Source of the DNA: Treponema sp.
Lineage (GTDB): Bacteria > Spirochaetota > Spirochaetia > Treponematales > Breznakiellaceae
Direction: 5' to 3'
Assembly: GCA_031276615.1 (NCBI GenBank)
Contig: JAISND010000067.1
Coordinates: forward strand, 1 to 5,790
DNA length: 5,790 nt
Shown piece by piece: positions 1 through 5,764 of the stretch. Each line of letters opens with the position of its first letter. Within the stretch, counting starts at the first letter, position 1. The position numbers and the translations under genes are program-made. The notes beneath the pieces are model-generated. The model did no database searches and was not told the DNA's origin. It was given only the letters and a program-made list of their open reading frames with translations.

Positions 1-379
1 CCTCAAGGAATACGGGGAATGGTGCAGCGACATATCATTCAATGTCGCCGATGTTGACGGGATTATTGAAAAGCATAGATGCGGCAAATCGGAGAAAATG
101 TGAACGGCCTTGCGGAGTCTTCGGAAACAGGCCGCGGCGGATTACAGGAAGTGTCAGCGGATATTCAGGAGATTGTCCGCGAATCCGCGGGGCTTCTGGA
201 GATAAATGCCGTTATGGAAAACATCGCGAGCCAGACCAATCTGCTTTCCATGAACGCGCATGAGTGAGATGGCCGCCGGTGCGGAACAGATCGGCAGCGC
301 GGTAAACCACGCTACCGATACCAGCATAAACAAGTGGAATGACGGCCTGTTAATTGAGCCTGTCCCAAAACTGATTGAC
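1..379 (+). pseudogene. Decayed methyl-accepting chemotaxis protein (C-terminal signalling domain remnant)
   Basis: This is the broken 3' part of a chemotaxis receptor gene; an intact receptor would signal to CheA/CheW at the inner membrane. From 82 to 258 one frame reads R-Q-I-G-E-N-V-N-G-L-A-E-S-S-E-T-G-R, then a segment ending I-A-S-Q-T-N-L-L-S-M-N-A, the conserved tip of the receptor hairpin. It then hits TGA at 265-267 instead of continuing A-I-E-A-A. From 260 a different frame reads E-M-A-A-G-A-E-Q-I-G-S-A-V-N-H, and N-K-W-N-D-G-L-L-I at 332-358, which aligns without gaps to the usual receptor C-terminus. The stretch normally between these two blocks (roughly 150 residues by family knowledge) is missing. 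Upstream, bases 29-75 read D-I-S-F-N-V-A-D-V-D-G-I-I-E-K in a third frame, so there is a further frameshift near 75-85 and possibly one near 28. No in-frame stop remains at the receptor's old end. The gene's 5' part lies outside the window. The pseudogene call is firm; the exact break points are approximate. Confidence 0.82.
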
Positions 380-410
380 TGTACGCTGACGCGCACGGTT
401 TTGGGCCAGG
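359..410. repeat. Imperfect 13-bp inverted repeat between receptor remnant and ruvB
   Basis: The left arm 359-371 (CCTGTCCCAAAAC) is the reverse complement of the right arm 398-410 (GTTTTGGGCCAGG) except for one mismatch (T363 against C406). The arms are separated by 26 bases. As RNA this would form a stable hairpin. No T-run follows the right arm, so it is not a canonical intrinsic terminator. It sits where the receptor's C-terminus would have ended. It could be the old terminator of the receptor gene, a relic of an insertion sequence or a small non-autonomous element, or chance. The left arm's sequence is reminiscent of some insertion-sequence ends, but I cannot name a family. Confidence 0.55.
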
Positions 411-457
411 TTATTGATATTGTAAAAAACACCTCCGCGGGCTATCATGCTTCAGGT

Positions 458-1540
458 ATGGGAAAGAAAAAAGAATCCGGCCCGAAAGTTTCGTCCTCCG
501 CTTCTCCGGAGGATGGCGGTATTTTACATCCGGAAAAAACAGCGGGCGAGGACGAAAGGGACATCAGCCTTCGTCCCCGGCGGCTTGCGGAATTTTTGGG
601 GCAGAAAACCATGAAGGAGAATCTTGCCGTTTTCATTTCGGCCGCGAAGGAACGGAACGAAAGCCTGGATCACCTTTTTCTGATAGGGCCGCCGGGGCTG
701 GGAAAAACCACCCTTGCCCAGGTTGTCGCCAACGAGATGGAAACCGAATTTATCCAGACCTCCGCGCCCGCCCTTGACAAGCCCAAGGATCTGGCGGGGC
801 TTCTCACCGGGCTCAAAAAGGGCAATGTGTTTTTTATAGACGAAATTCACCGGCTTAAACCCGCCATTGAGGAACTGCTCTACATCGCCATGGAGGATTA
901 CGAACTCGACTGGGTGGTGGGGCAGGGCCCCATGGCGCGGACCCTGCGGATTCCCGTTCAGCCCTTTACCCTGGTGGGGGCCACCACCAAGGCGGGCATT
1001 GTCTCAAGCCCCCTTATCAGCCGCTTCGGCATTACCTGCCGTTTTTCTTTTTACGGGCAGGAGGATATGGAGGCCATAGTCCGGCGCTCCGCGGGCATAC
1101 TCGACACGGAAATCGAGGCGGAGGCCGCGTCCCTCCTGGCGCGTTCCTCCCGCGGCACCCCGCGGGTGGTAAACCGCCTGCTCAGGCGCATGAGGGATTT
1201 TGCCCAGTACGCGGGCCGGAATACCATCAGCCTTGCCGTGGTAAGGGACGGCCTTGAACGGCTTGAAATTGACGGCCTGGGCCTGGAACGGCAGGACAGG
1301 GAGATTCTCAGAATCATCATCGAGCGCTATGACGGCGGCCCCGTGGGCGCGGAAACCCTGGCCATCTCAATAGGCGAATCCGTCGAAACCCTTGAGGATT
1401 ACTACGAACCCTACATGATACAGGCCGGCCTTATCCAGCGTACCCCCAGGGGCAGAATGGTAACCGGTTTTGCATGTGAGCATCTCAATCTCGCGAAAAA
1501 AGGCGGGAGCGGCCCCGATCAGGGGGGCCTGCTTTTTTAG
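458..1540 (+). CDS. ruvB: Holliday junction branch migration ATPase RuvB
   Basis: RuvB is the hexameric AAA+ motor that, with RuvA and RuvC, drives branch migration of Holliday junctions in cytoplasmic recombination repair. The 360-residue product has the family order: L-R-P-R-R-L-A-E-F-L-G-Q at 38-49, Walker A GPPGLGKT at 77-84, Walker B F-F-I-D-E-I-H-R-L at 125-133, Y-I-A-M-E-D-Y at 142-148, sensor 1 G-A-T-T at 174-177, arginine-finger motif S-R-F-G with R189, sensor 2 G-T-P-R with R236, and the winged-helix end with R-T-P-R-G-R at 328-333. E. coli RuvB has 336 residues; the extra length is a polar N-terminal extension and a short tail. K178 replaces the arginine found in E. coli (A-T-T-R-A-G). 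ATG 458 is chosen because the frame upstream of it encodes receptor remnant, and no other ATG, GTG or TTG lies between it and the conserved core. Its ribosome binding site is poor (only AGG at 454-456, too close). queA follows 14 bases after the stop. Confidence 0.95.
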   Translation: MGKKKESGPKVSSSASPEDGGILHPEKTAGEDERDISLRPRRLAEFLGQKTMKENLAVFISAAKERNESLDHLFLIGPPGLGKTTLAQVVANEMETEFIQTSAPALDKPKDLAGLLTGLKKGNVFFIDEIHRLKPAIEELLYIAMEDYELDWVVGQGPMARTLRIPVQPFTLVGATTKAGIVSSPLISRFGITCRFSFYGQEDMEAIVRRSAGILDTEIEAEAASLLARSSRGTPRVVNRLLRRMRDFAQYAGRNTISLAVVRDGLERLEIDGLGLERQDREILRIIIERYDGGPVGAETLAISIGESVETLEDYYEPYMIQAGLIQRTPRGRMVTGFACEHLNLAKKGGSGPDQGGLLF

Positions 1541-1554
1541 CGTCCCGAAGGCCC

Positions 1555-2667
1555 ATGAAAACAGGCGATTTTTCTTTTGAGCTTCCCCCGGAACTCATCG
1601 CCCAGTATCCGGAAGAAAAGCGCGGCATGAGCCGGCTCCTGGTGCTTGACCGGCTGACAGGCGGCCGCACCCACCGCAGGGTCTCGGAGCTGCCCGAAAT
1701 TCTCAAAGCCGGGGATCTTCTGGTTTTTAACAATTCCCGTGTCCGCAAAGCGCGGCTCTACGGCTTTTCCGCGCGGACCGGCGTGAAGCGTGAATTTCTC
1801 CTGCTGGACAGGCCTGACGCCGCCCGCTCCCAAGGCTGCCTCTGGAAAGTCATGGCGCGGCGCGGCGGCGGGCCGGGCAGCCGCTACGTTTTCAGGGACG
1901 AAGGGGGCGCCGGGGTCGCTTCCGCCGAAATAACCGGAACGGAAGGTGAGTTTCGTTTCCTCCGTTTTGACCGGCCCGTCGACGACGCCTGGCTTGACCG
2001 TTACGGTCATATTCCCCTGCCGCCCTATATCAGGCGGGAAGACACCCCCGCCGACAGCGAGCGTTACCAGACGGTGTACGCCGAAGTCACCGGCTCGGCC
2101 GCGGCTCCCACCGCGGGCCTTCATTTTACGGGGGAACTTCTGGAGCGCCTCGCGGCCGCCGGGGTGGAAAGCGCCTTTATCACCCTCCATGTGGGCCTGG
2201 GAACCTTTCTTCCGGTACGGACCGAAAACATCGAGGATCACAAAATGCACGAGGAAATTTTCAGCATCAGCGAAGAAGCCGCGGCGAAAATCGAAAGGGC
2301 GAAAGCCCTCGGCCGCAGGGTAATCGCGGCGGGAACCACCAGCGTCCGCGCCCTGGAAAGCGCGTGGGACGCCGCCGGGAAATTTCTGAGGCGGGGGGAG
2401 GGGGCCACGTCGATTTTTATTTACCCCGGCCGCGGCTTTGCCGTCACGGACGGCCTGTTCACCAATTTTCACACCCCCCGCTCAACGCTGCTCATGCTTG
2501 TGTCGGCCTTCGCCGAAGCGGGGGCGCCTTTTCCCGGGGCGGACAACGCGGCCGCGGCAGAGCGCGCCGCCCGTTCCGGCAGGGAAACGATCCTCGAAAC
2601 CTACGCCGAAGCGGTGAGCCTGGGCTACCGTTTCTTCAGCTACGGGGACGCGATGCTGATACTGTGA
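1555..2667 (+). CDS. queA: S-adenosylmethionine:tRNA ribosyltransferase-isomerase QueA
   Basis: QueA transfers and isomerises the ribosyl group of S-adenosylmethionine onto preQ1 in tRNA, giving epoxyqueuosine at the wobble position of the Asp, Asn, His and Tyr tRNAs (anticodon GUN). The 370-residue product matches the family from end to end: D-F-S-F-E-L-P at 5-11, D-L-L-V-F-N-N-S-R-V at 54-63, Y-G-H-I-P-L-P-P-Y-I at 150-159, A-A-A-P-T-A-G-L-H-F at 182-191, L-H-V-G-L-G-T-F at 211-218, G-T-T-S-V-R-A-L-E-S at 260-269, T-N-F-H-T-P-R-S-T-L at 303-312, and Y-R-F-F-S-Y-G-D-A-M at 358-367. E. coli QueA is 356 residues; the extra here is an Ala/Arg-rich insert at about 326-345. GAAGG at 1547-1551 is the likely ribosome binding site. 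The gene lies 14 bases after ruvB, so the two are probably co-transcribed. The ruvB-queA pairing also occurs in the ruvA-ruvB-queA-tgt order of Bacillus subtilis. The 3' part is notably GC-rich. Confidence 0.96.
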   Translation: MKTGDFSFELPPELIAQYPEEKRGMSRLLVLDRLTGGRTHRRVSELPEILKAGDLLVFNNSRVRKARLYGFSARTGVKREFLLLDRPDAARSQGCLWKVMARRGGGPGSRYVFRDEGGAGVASAEITGTEGEFRFLRFDRPVDDAWLDRYGHIPLPPYIRREDTPADSERYQTVYAEVTGSAAAPTAGLHFTGELLERLAAAGVESAFITLHVGLGTFLPVRTENIEDHKMHEEIFSISEEAAAKIERAKALGRRVIAAGTTSVRALESAWDAAGKFLRRGEGATSIFIYPGRGFAVTDGLFTNFHTPRSTLLMLVSAFAEAGAPFPGADNAAAAERAARSGRETILETYAEAVSLGYRFFSYGDAMLIL

Positions 2668-2729
2668 AAAAGAGCCGCCCGCAAAACAGCCGGTTTTGGA
2701 ACAGGGCCGGTGTTGAGGCAATGCGGTAC

Positions 2730-2758
2730 TTGACCATGTAGCGCCTGATATGTTTAAC
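2730..2758 (+). promoter_or_regulatory. Candidate upstream sigma-70 promoter (P1) for the ceramidase-like gene
   Basis: A -35-like TTGACC lies at 2730-2735 and a -10-like TTTAAC at 2753-2758, 17 bases apart. The match is moderate (five of six at -35, four of six at -10). The -10 lies in the loop of the dyad at 2743-2764. It is weaker than the candidate 43 bases downstream, and either or both may be chance. Confidence 0.3.
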
Positions 2759-2764
2759 TCAGGC
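2743..2764. repeat. 6-bp dyad in the queA to ceramidase-like gap
   Basis: GCCTGA at 2743-2748 is the exact reverse complement of TCAGGC at 2759-2764, with a 10-base loop. No T-run follows, so it is not a good intrinsic terminator for queA. Its place over the upstream promoter candidate and just before the downstream one would suit a regulator site, but a six-base arm can arise by chance. Confidence 0.3.
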
Positions 2765-2772
2765 CAGGCCGC

Positions 2773-2801
2773 TTGACGGTGTCTGCCCAACGGGATACAG
2801 T
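2773..2801 (+). promoter_or_regulatory. Candidate main sigma-70 promoter (P2) for the ceramidase-like gene
   Basis: TTGACG at 2773-2778 matches the -35 consensus at five of six positions. TACAGT at 2796-2801 matches -10 at four of six, and the spacer is 17 bases. Transcription would begin near 2808, leaving a leader of about 30 bases that contains the strong ribosome binding site at 2828-2834. This would make the ceramidase-like gene a separate unit from ruvB-queA. Confidence 0.45.
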
Positions 2802-2827
2802 CCGGTCCAGGGCATTACCCTTATGAT

Positions 2828-2834
2828 GAGGAGG
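2828..2834 (+). promoter_or_regulatory. Ribosome binding site of the ceramidase-like gene
   Basis: GAGGAGG ends four bases before the ATG at 2839. It is a near-perfect Shine-Dalgarno sequence and fixes that start; it is far stronger than the sites before ruvB and queA. Confidence 0.8.
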
Positions 2835-2838
2835 CGTT

Positions 2839-4170
2839 ATGCCGGTCTTATTGGGCTGCGCGGCTTCGGATATTACTCCCCAAAAGCCTGTACCTCTCAG
2901 CGGATTCGGCTTTCGCCATGGTAACTTTGATTCGGTGTATGGCCCCCTGTTTCTTAAGTGTTTCGTCTTCCGTTATGCCGAGAAGGATTTGGTTGTTTTT
3001 TCCGCCGATATTCTGTGCTGGGGAAGGGATTCAACGGATCACATTAAAAAACTTCTTGAAAAGGAATATCCCCGCAGGGCGGATTTTCTTTTTCTGGCCA
3101 CCCATACCCATTGCGGGCCGTCGATGACCAGGCTTTTTTTTGCCGGCATTGGTGATGGGGATGATGAATACATAGCCTGGGCTGCGGAAAAAACGGTTAA
3201 AACGGCGCTTGAAGCGGCGGAATGTTTCAGGCCGGTAAAGGCTTCGGTTCATTCCGGAAAAACCGCCATCGGAATTAATCGGCGGCTCAAGACCGGAAAA
3301 GTCGTTTCCATGGCGCCTAACCCCGAAGGGCCCAGGGACGATGAAATAAAACTTGTCGAATTTACGGCCTGTGAAAACGATGCCCTGTTTAAAACGGGAG
3401 ATCCCGTCGCGGTTTGGGCCTGCGTGAGCTGTCATCCTACGGCTACCGCTGAAAAAAGGGTAGACAGGGAATTCTTTGCCCGCGGTCTTGATTACTACCT
3501 GGATTCCCGCGCACCCCGCGCGACGGGCGCCCTCCTGGAGGGCTGCTGCGGAGACGTAAGGCCGGCAATGATTCGGGACGGCGCTTTCTTCCGGGGGACA
3601 CTGGACAGGGAAAGTGATGAGCTTGCCCGGCGCTTTTCCGGAGAATTATCGGCGGCAAAAAACAGTCCCGGTATTTCCCTAAACCTGAATGAAAGCGCAT
3701 GCTTTTCAACACACCTTGCGGAGCTTCCCTATAATCCCGATTTTCCGCACAGGGACAGGCTTGCCCTTCTGCGGAAAAGCGCCGGGGATTTGCAGTCAGA
3801 GGATGTTATGGTTCTGTCAGGCGGAGACGAGAAGATAAACTGGGCAAAACATTTTCGGGATACTCCCGTTCCCGCGGCAATGCCTCTTGAAATTTTTTCA
3901 TTTAACCTGGCCAAAGAGTTTGGCTTTATCTTCTTTTCAGCCGAAGTGGTCTGCGAATATTCGCTTTATTGCAGGAAAGAAAGCGGCGGCAGGATATGGG
4001 CGGGGGCTTATGCCGGGGGCATGACAACTTATATACCCACGTCCGTTCAGCTTGAGGAGGGGGGATATGAATCTTATGAATGTATGTTCGCCTTCCTGCA
4101 GCCCGCGCCCTTTGCGGGCGCGGTCGAGAATATCCTCAAGGAAAAAATAAAATCTCTTGTGAAGGCCTGA
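2839..4170 (+). CDS. Single-domain neutral/alkaline ceramidase-superfamily amidohydrolase
   Basis: The 443-residue product looks like the catalytic domain of the neutral/alkaline non-lysosomal ceramidase superfamily, zinc enzymes that hydrolyse amide bonds. Motifs seen in order: A-A-S-D-I-T-P at 8-14, F-S-A-D near 54-57, T-H-T-H-C-G-P at 88-94, G-I-N-R-R-L at 145-150, C-H-P at 198-200, G-C-C-G-D-V-R-P at 235-242, S-A-E-V-V-C-E-Y at 367-374, and T-T-Y-I-P-T with G-G-Y-E at 396-411. By analogy with Pseudomonas ceramidase (two His, one Glu, one Tyr), the likely zinc ligands are a histidine of the T-H-T-H motif (H89 or H91), H199, E369 and Y398. Unlike secreted ceramidases, which are usually well over 600 residues, it has no signal peptide and no C-terminal Ig-like domain, so it is probably cytoplasmic and ceramide is an unlikely substrate. 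The real substrate is unknown. It has its own promoter candidate and strong ribosome binding site, and converges on the aminotransferase gene. Confidence 0.82.
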   Translation: MPVLLGCAASDITPQKPVPLSGFGFRHGNFDSVYGPLFLKCFVFRYAEKDLVVFSADILCWGRDSTDHIKKLLEKEYPRRADFLFLATHTHCGPSMTRLFFAGIGDGDDEYIAWAAEKTVKTALEAAECFRPVKASVHSGKTAIGINRRLKTGKVVSMAPNPEGPRDDEIKLVEFTACENDALFKTGDPVAVWACVSCHPTATAEKRVDREFFARGLDYYLDSRAPRATGALLEGCCGDVRPAMIRDGAFFRGTLDRESDELARRFSGELSAAKNSPGISLNLNESACFSTHLAELPYNPDFPHRDRLALLRKSAGDLQSEDVMVLSGGDEKINWAKHFRDTPVPAAMPLEIFSFNLAKEFGFIFFSAEVVCEYSLYCRKESGGRIWAGAYAGGMTTYIPTSVQLEEGGYESYECMFAFLQPAPFAGAVENILKEKIKSLVKA

Positions 4171-4225
4171 CCGGCTCAAATCTTGTATCCCCGCCGTGGA
4201 GCTTCACGCTGTTTCAGGCAGAACA

Positions 4226-4272
4226 CCGGCAGTTTGGCGCGCCGAAGCGCTGCCGGGGTCCGCTATTTTTTT
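4226..4272 (+). terminator. Terminator-like hairpin between convergent genes
   Basis: CCGGCAG at 4226-4232 pairs exactly with CTGCCGG at 4250-4256. Inside it, TTTGG at 4233-4237 can pair with CCGAA at 4242-4246, allowing one G-T pair. On the plus strand seven T's follow at 4266-4272, nine bases past the stem, which is further than in a classical terminator. The T-run is also the two lysine AAA codons at the end of the minus-strand gene. For that gene the hairpin lies just after its stop but has no T-run, so its use in that direction is doubtful. Confidence 0.42.
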
Positions 4273-5597
4273 ATATCGTAAAAATGCCAGTGTACACCAG
4301 CAGGAGTCTTGGGATCATCCTTTAAAAGCTCCCGGTAATTGGCGGAGACTTTTTTAAACGCATTGGCGTATTGTTCAATGATAACGGGTTTATAATGTTT
4401 GAACCAGGGAATTGTGTATACCCTGTCTCCAATGCCATTGCTTACCGGCAGGTTTTTATCAAGCTCCCTGACATCGCGGGCCGTATTGGCGATACGCGTC
4501 GGTTTTCCCTGGCGGTAGATGTCGACGGTTTGAAACAGCGGGTGGGAGTGAAGGGCGGCGTTGCAGCCGGGCTCGGTTTTTACGCCTTCCGCGCTGACAG
4601 CCTGGCAGAAACGCGTAATGGAAAGACCCTCCAACTCCTCCGGCCTGTAAAGGCCGTGCGGGGCGTACCAGCCTGCCATGTTACTGCCTTCGGCCTCGCT
4701 CACCCGGTGGGCGCGTATTCCCGGTACGCCTTCGAGCAGGTCCCAGAAACAGTTCATGGCTTTACGGATTTCGGCGGTGCGCTGATCGTTGTATTTTAAT
4801 TGTACCCTGCCGACCGCGGCGCTTAACTGGTGCATTCTGCCCTTTATGCCGCCCATAGGCAGGCCGGCATAGGGTTTAAGCGACTCGGTCTTTATACTGT
4901 CATCGTACATATTGTAATGTCCGAACGCGATCGCCCGTTCATAATACTCAAGGCTGTCGGTAACAAGAATCCCGCCCTCGCCTGTCGGAAAGGATTTTCC
5001 GCTCATCAGCGACATGGCGGAAACATCGCCGAAGGTTCCCAGTTTTTTCCCCCTGTACAATCCACCCTGGGCGTGGGATACGTCCTCAATGACTTTAAGA
5101 TTGTGGTTTTTCGCAATTGCCATGATAGCATCCATGTCCGCGGGATGCCCGATGTAATGCACCACCATGATAGCCTTGGTGTTTTTGGAGATGCGCTTTT
5201 CAATATCCCCGGGGTCAATGCAAAGGGTATCAGGATCTATATCCGCAAAAATTGCCGTGGCGCCAAGGGAATAAGCCGGCAGTATCGAAGCCCAATAGGT
5301 AACGCTCTGGCAGATTATTTCATCCCCGGCGCCTATACCGCAGGCAAACATGGCCGCAAGAAGGGCTGAAGTTCCATTGTTAAAAGCCAAAGCGTATTTT
5401 GTCCCCTGCCAGGCCGCGTACTCTTTTTCGAATTGGGATGTAATATTTGTTCCTGACATGGTTCCCGCGCGGAGTACTTCCAATACCGCGTCTTCATCTT
5501 CTTTGGTAATTATCGGCCAGCGGAAGAATTCTTCCGCTTCCCTGTCACTTACGGTTACTGCTTTCTGTCCTCCAAAAAACGCAAGTTCACCAGACAT
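4263..5597 (-). CDS. DegT/DnrJ/EryC1/StrS-family PLP aminotransferase
   Basis: This 444-residue product is a fold-type I PLP enzyme of the family that transaminates keto-sugars or keto-cyclitols, usually with glutamate or glutamine as amino donor. Visible motifs: L-A-F-F-G-G at 5-10, the N-terminal signature of the subgroup containing AHBA and scyllo-inosose aminotransferases; S-G-T at 48-50; N-N-G-T-S-A-L at 73-79 for the cofactor phosphate; E-D-V-S-H-A at 171-176 with D172 for the pyridine nitrogen; and S-G-K-S-F-P-T-G-E-G-G at 199-209 with K201 as the Schiff-base lysine. All catalytic positions are present, so it should be active as an aminotransferase rather than a regulatory homologue. 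The start at 5597 is chosen because AGGAG lies seven bases upstream; the longer frame from 5663 would begin inside the -35 box. It stands alone on the minus strand, convergent to the ceramidase-like gene. Substrate is not predictable; a role in surface sugars or in amino-sugar or cyclitol metabolism is inference. Confidence 0.87.
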   Translation of the reverse strand: MSGELAFFGGQKAVTVSDREAEEFFRWPIITKEDEDAVLEVLRAGTMSGTNITSQFEKEYAAWQGTKYALAFNNGTSALLAAMFACGIGAGDEIICQSVTYWASILPAYSLGATAIFADIDPDTLCIDPGDIEKRISKNTKAIMVVHYIGHPADMDAIMAIAKNHNLKVIEDVSHAQGGLYRGKKLGTFGDVSAMSLMSGKSFPTGEGGILVTDSLEYYERAIAFGHYNMYDDSIKTESLKPYAGLPMGGIKGRMHQLSAAVGRVQLKYNDQRTAEIRKAMNCFWDLLEGVPGIRAHRVSEAEGSNMAGWYAPHGLYRPEELEGLSITRFCQAVSAEGVKTEPGCNAALHSHPLFQTVDIYRQGKPTRIANTARDVRELDKNLPVSNGIGDRVYTIPWFKHYKPVIIEQYANAFKKVSANYRELLKDDPKTPAGVHWHFYDIKK

Positions 5598-5604
5598 ACT
5601 GATA

Positions 5605-5609
5605 CTCCT
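5605..5609 (-). promoter_or_regulatory. Ribosome binding site of the aminotransferase gene
   Basis: On the minus strand AGGAG occupies 5609 to 5605, seven bases before the ATG at 5597-5595. This decides the start in favour of the M-S-G-E-L-A-F reading rather than upstream ATGs in the same frame. Confidence 0.8.
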
Positions 5610-5634
5610 GTAAAATTTGTTAAATTGAGAATAC

Positions 5635-5663
5635 ATTATAAACATGAAAAGAGAAATTGCCAA
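5635..5663 (-). promoter_or_regulatory. Sigma-70 promoter of the aminotransferase gene
   Basis: On the minus strand TTGGCA (5663-5658) serves as -35 with five of six consensus matches, and a perfect TATAAT (5640-5635) as -10. The spacer is 17 bases. Transcription would start near 5628, giving a leader of about 30 bases with the ribosome binding site. This is the best promoter in the window and suggests steady expression unless a repressor acts. Confidence 0.75.
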
Positions 5664-5722
5664 TATAATCAGACACTCACCCTGCTTCCCGACAAAAGCA
5701 ACCCTAACATGCGCGTCTGCTC

Positions 5723-5764
5723 CATATAATATTTTCAGGCATGTTCATATAATGGGAATATGAA
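5723..5764. promoter_or_regulatory. AT-rich repeat cluster, possible operator region
   Basis: CATATAAT occurs twice in direct orientation, at 5723-5730 and 5746-5753, 23 bases apart (about two helical turns). TTCATAT at 5744-5750 and ATATGAA at 5758-5764 form a perfect 7-bp inverted repeat around seven bases and overlap the possible start codon at 5760. Either TATAAT could be a plus-strand -10, but I see no convincing -35 at the proper distance. Low sequence complexity makes chance repeats likely. Confidence 0.3.

Noticed and set aside
372..457. A promoter for ruvB in the leader (TTGACT at 375 or TTGGGC at 401)
   Set aside because: No -10-like hexamer lies at 16 to 18 bases from either one, so I could not support a promoter call.
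1537..2472. A 311-codon open frame on the minus strand opposite queA
   Set aside because: It lies wholly antisense to a clear queA, its translation is Gly/Ala/Pro/Arg-rich with no recognisable motif, and GC-rich codon bias readily creates such open frames.
2685..2714. Hairpin after queA (AACAGCCGG with CCGGTGTT, one bulged G) as a terminator
   Set aside because: It has no T-run after it, the stem is interrupted and the loop is 13 bases; a terminator cannot be claimed.
4104..4124. GC-rich hairpin CCGCGCC/GGCGCGG near the end of the ceramidase-like gene
   Set aside because: It lies inside the coding frame (Pro-Ala-Pro-Phe-Ala-Gly-Ala codons), has no T-run, and is explained by GC-rich codon use.
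4371..5369. Two long plus-strand open frames (4371-4799 and 4830-5369) opposite the aminotransferase
   Set aside because: Both are antisense to a well-supported PLP enzyme with its own promoter and ribosome binding site, and neither shows a family motif or a good ribosome binding site.
5598..5663. Longer aminotransferase start at 5663 adding 22 residues, with a hydrophobic beginning that could suggest a membrane anchor
   Set aside because: That ATG overlaps the -35 box and precedes the -10 box of the best promoter here; AGGAG seven bases before 5597 and the family N-terminus support the shorter form.
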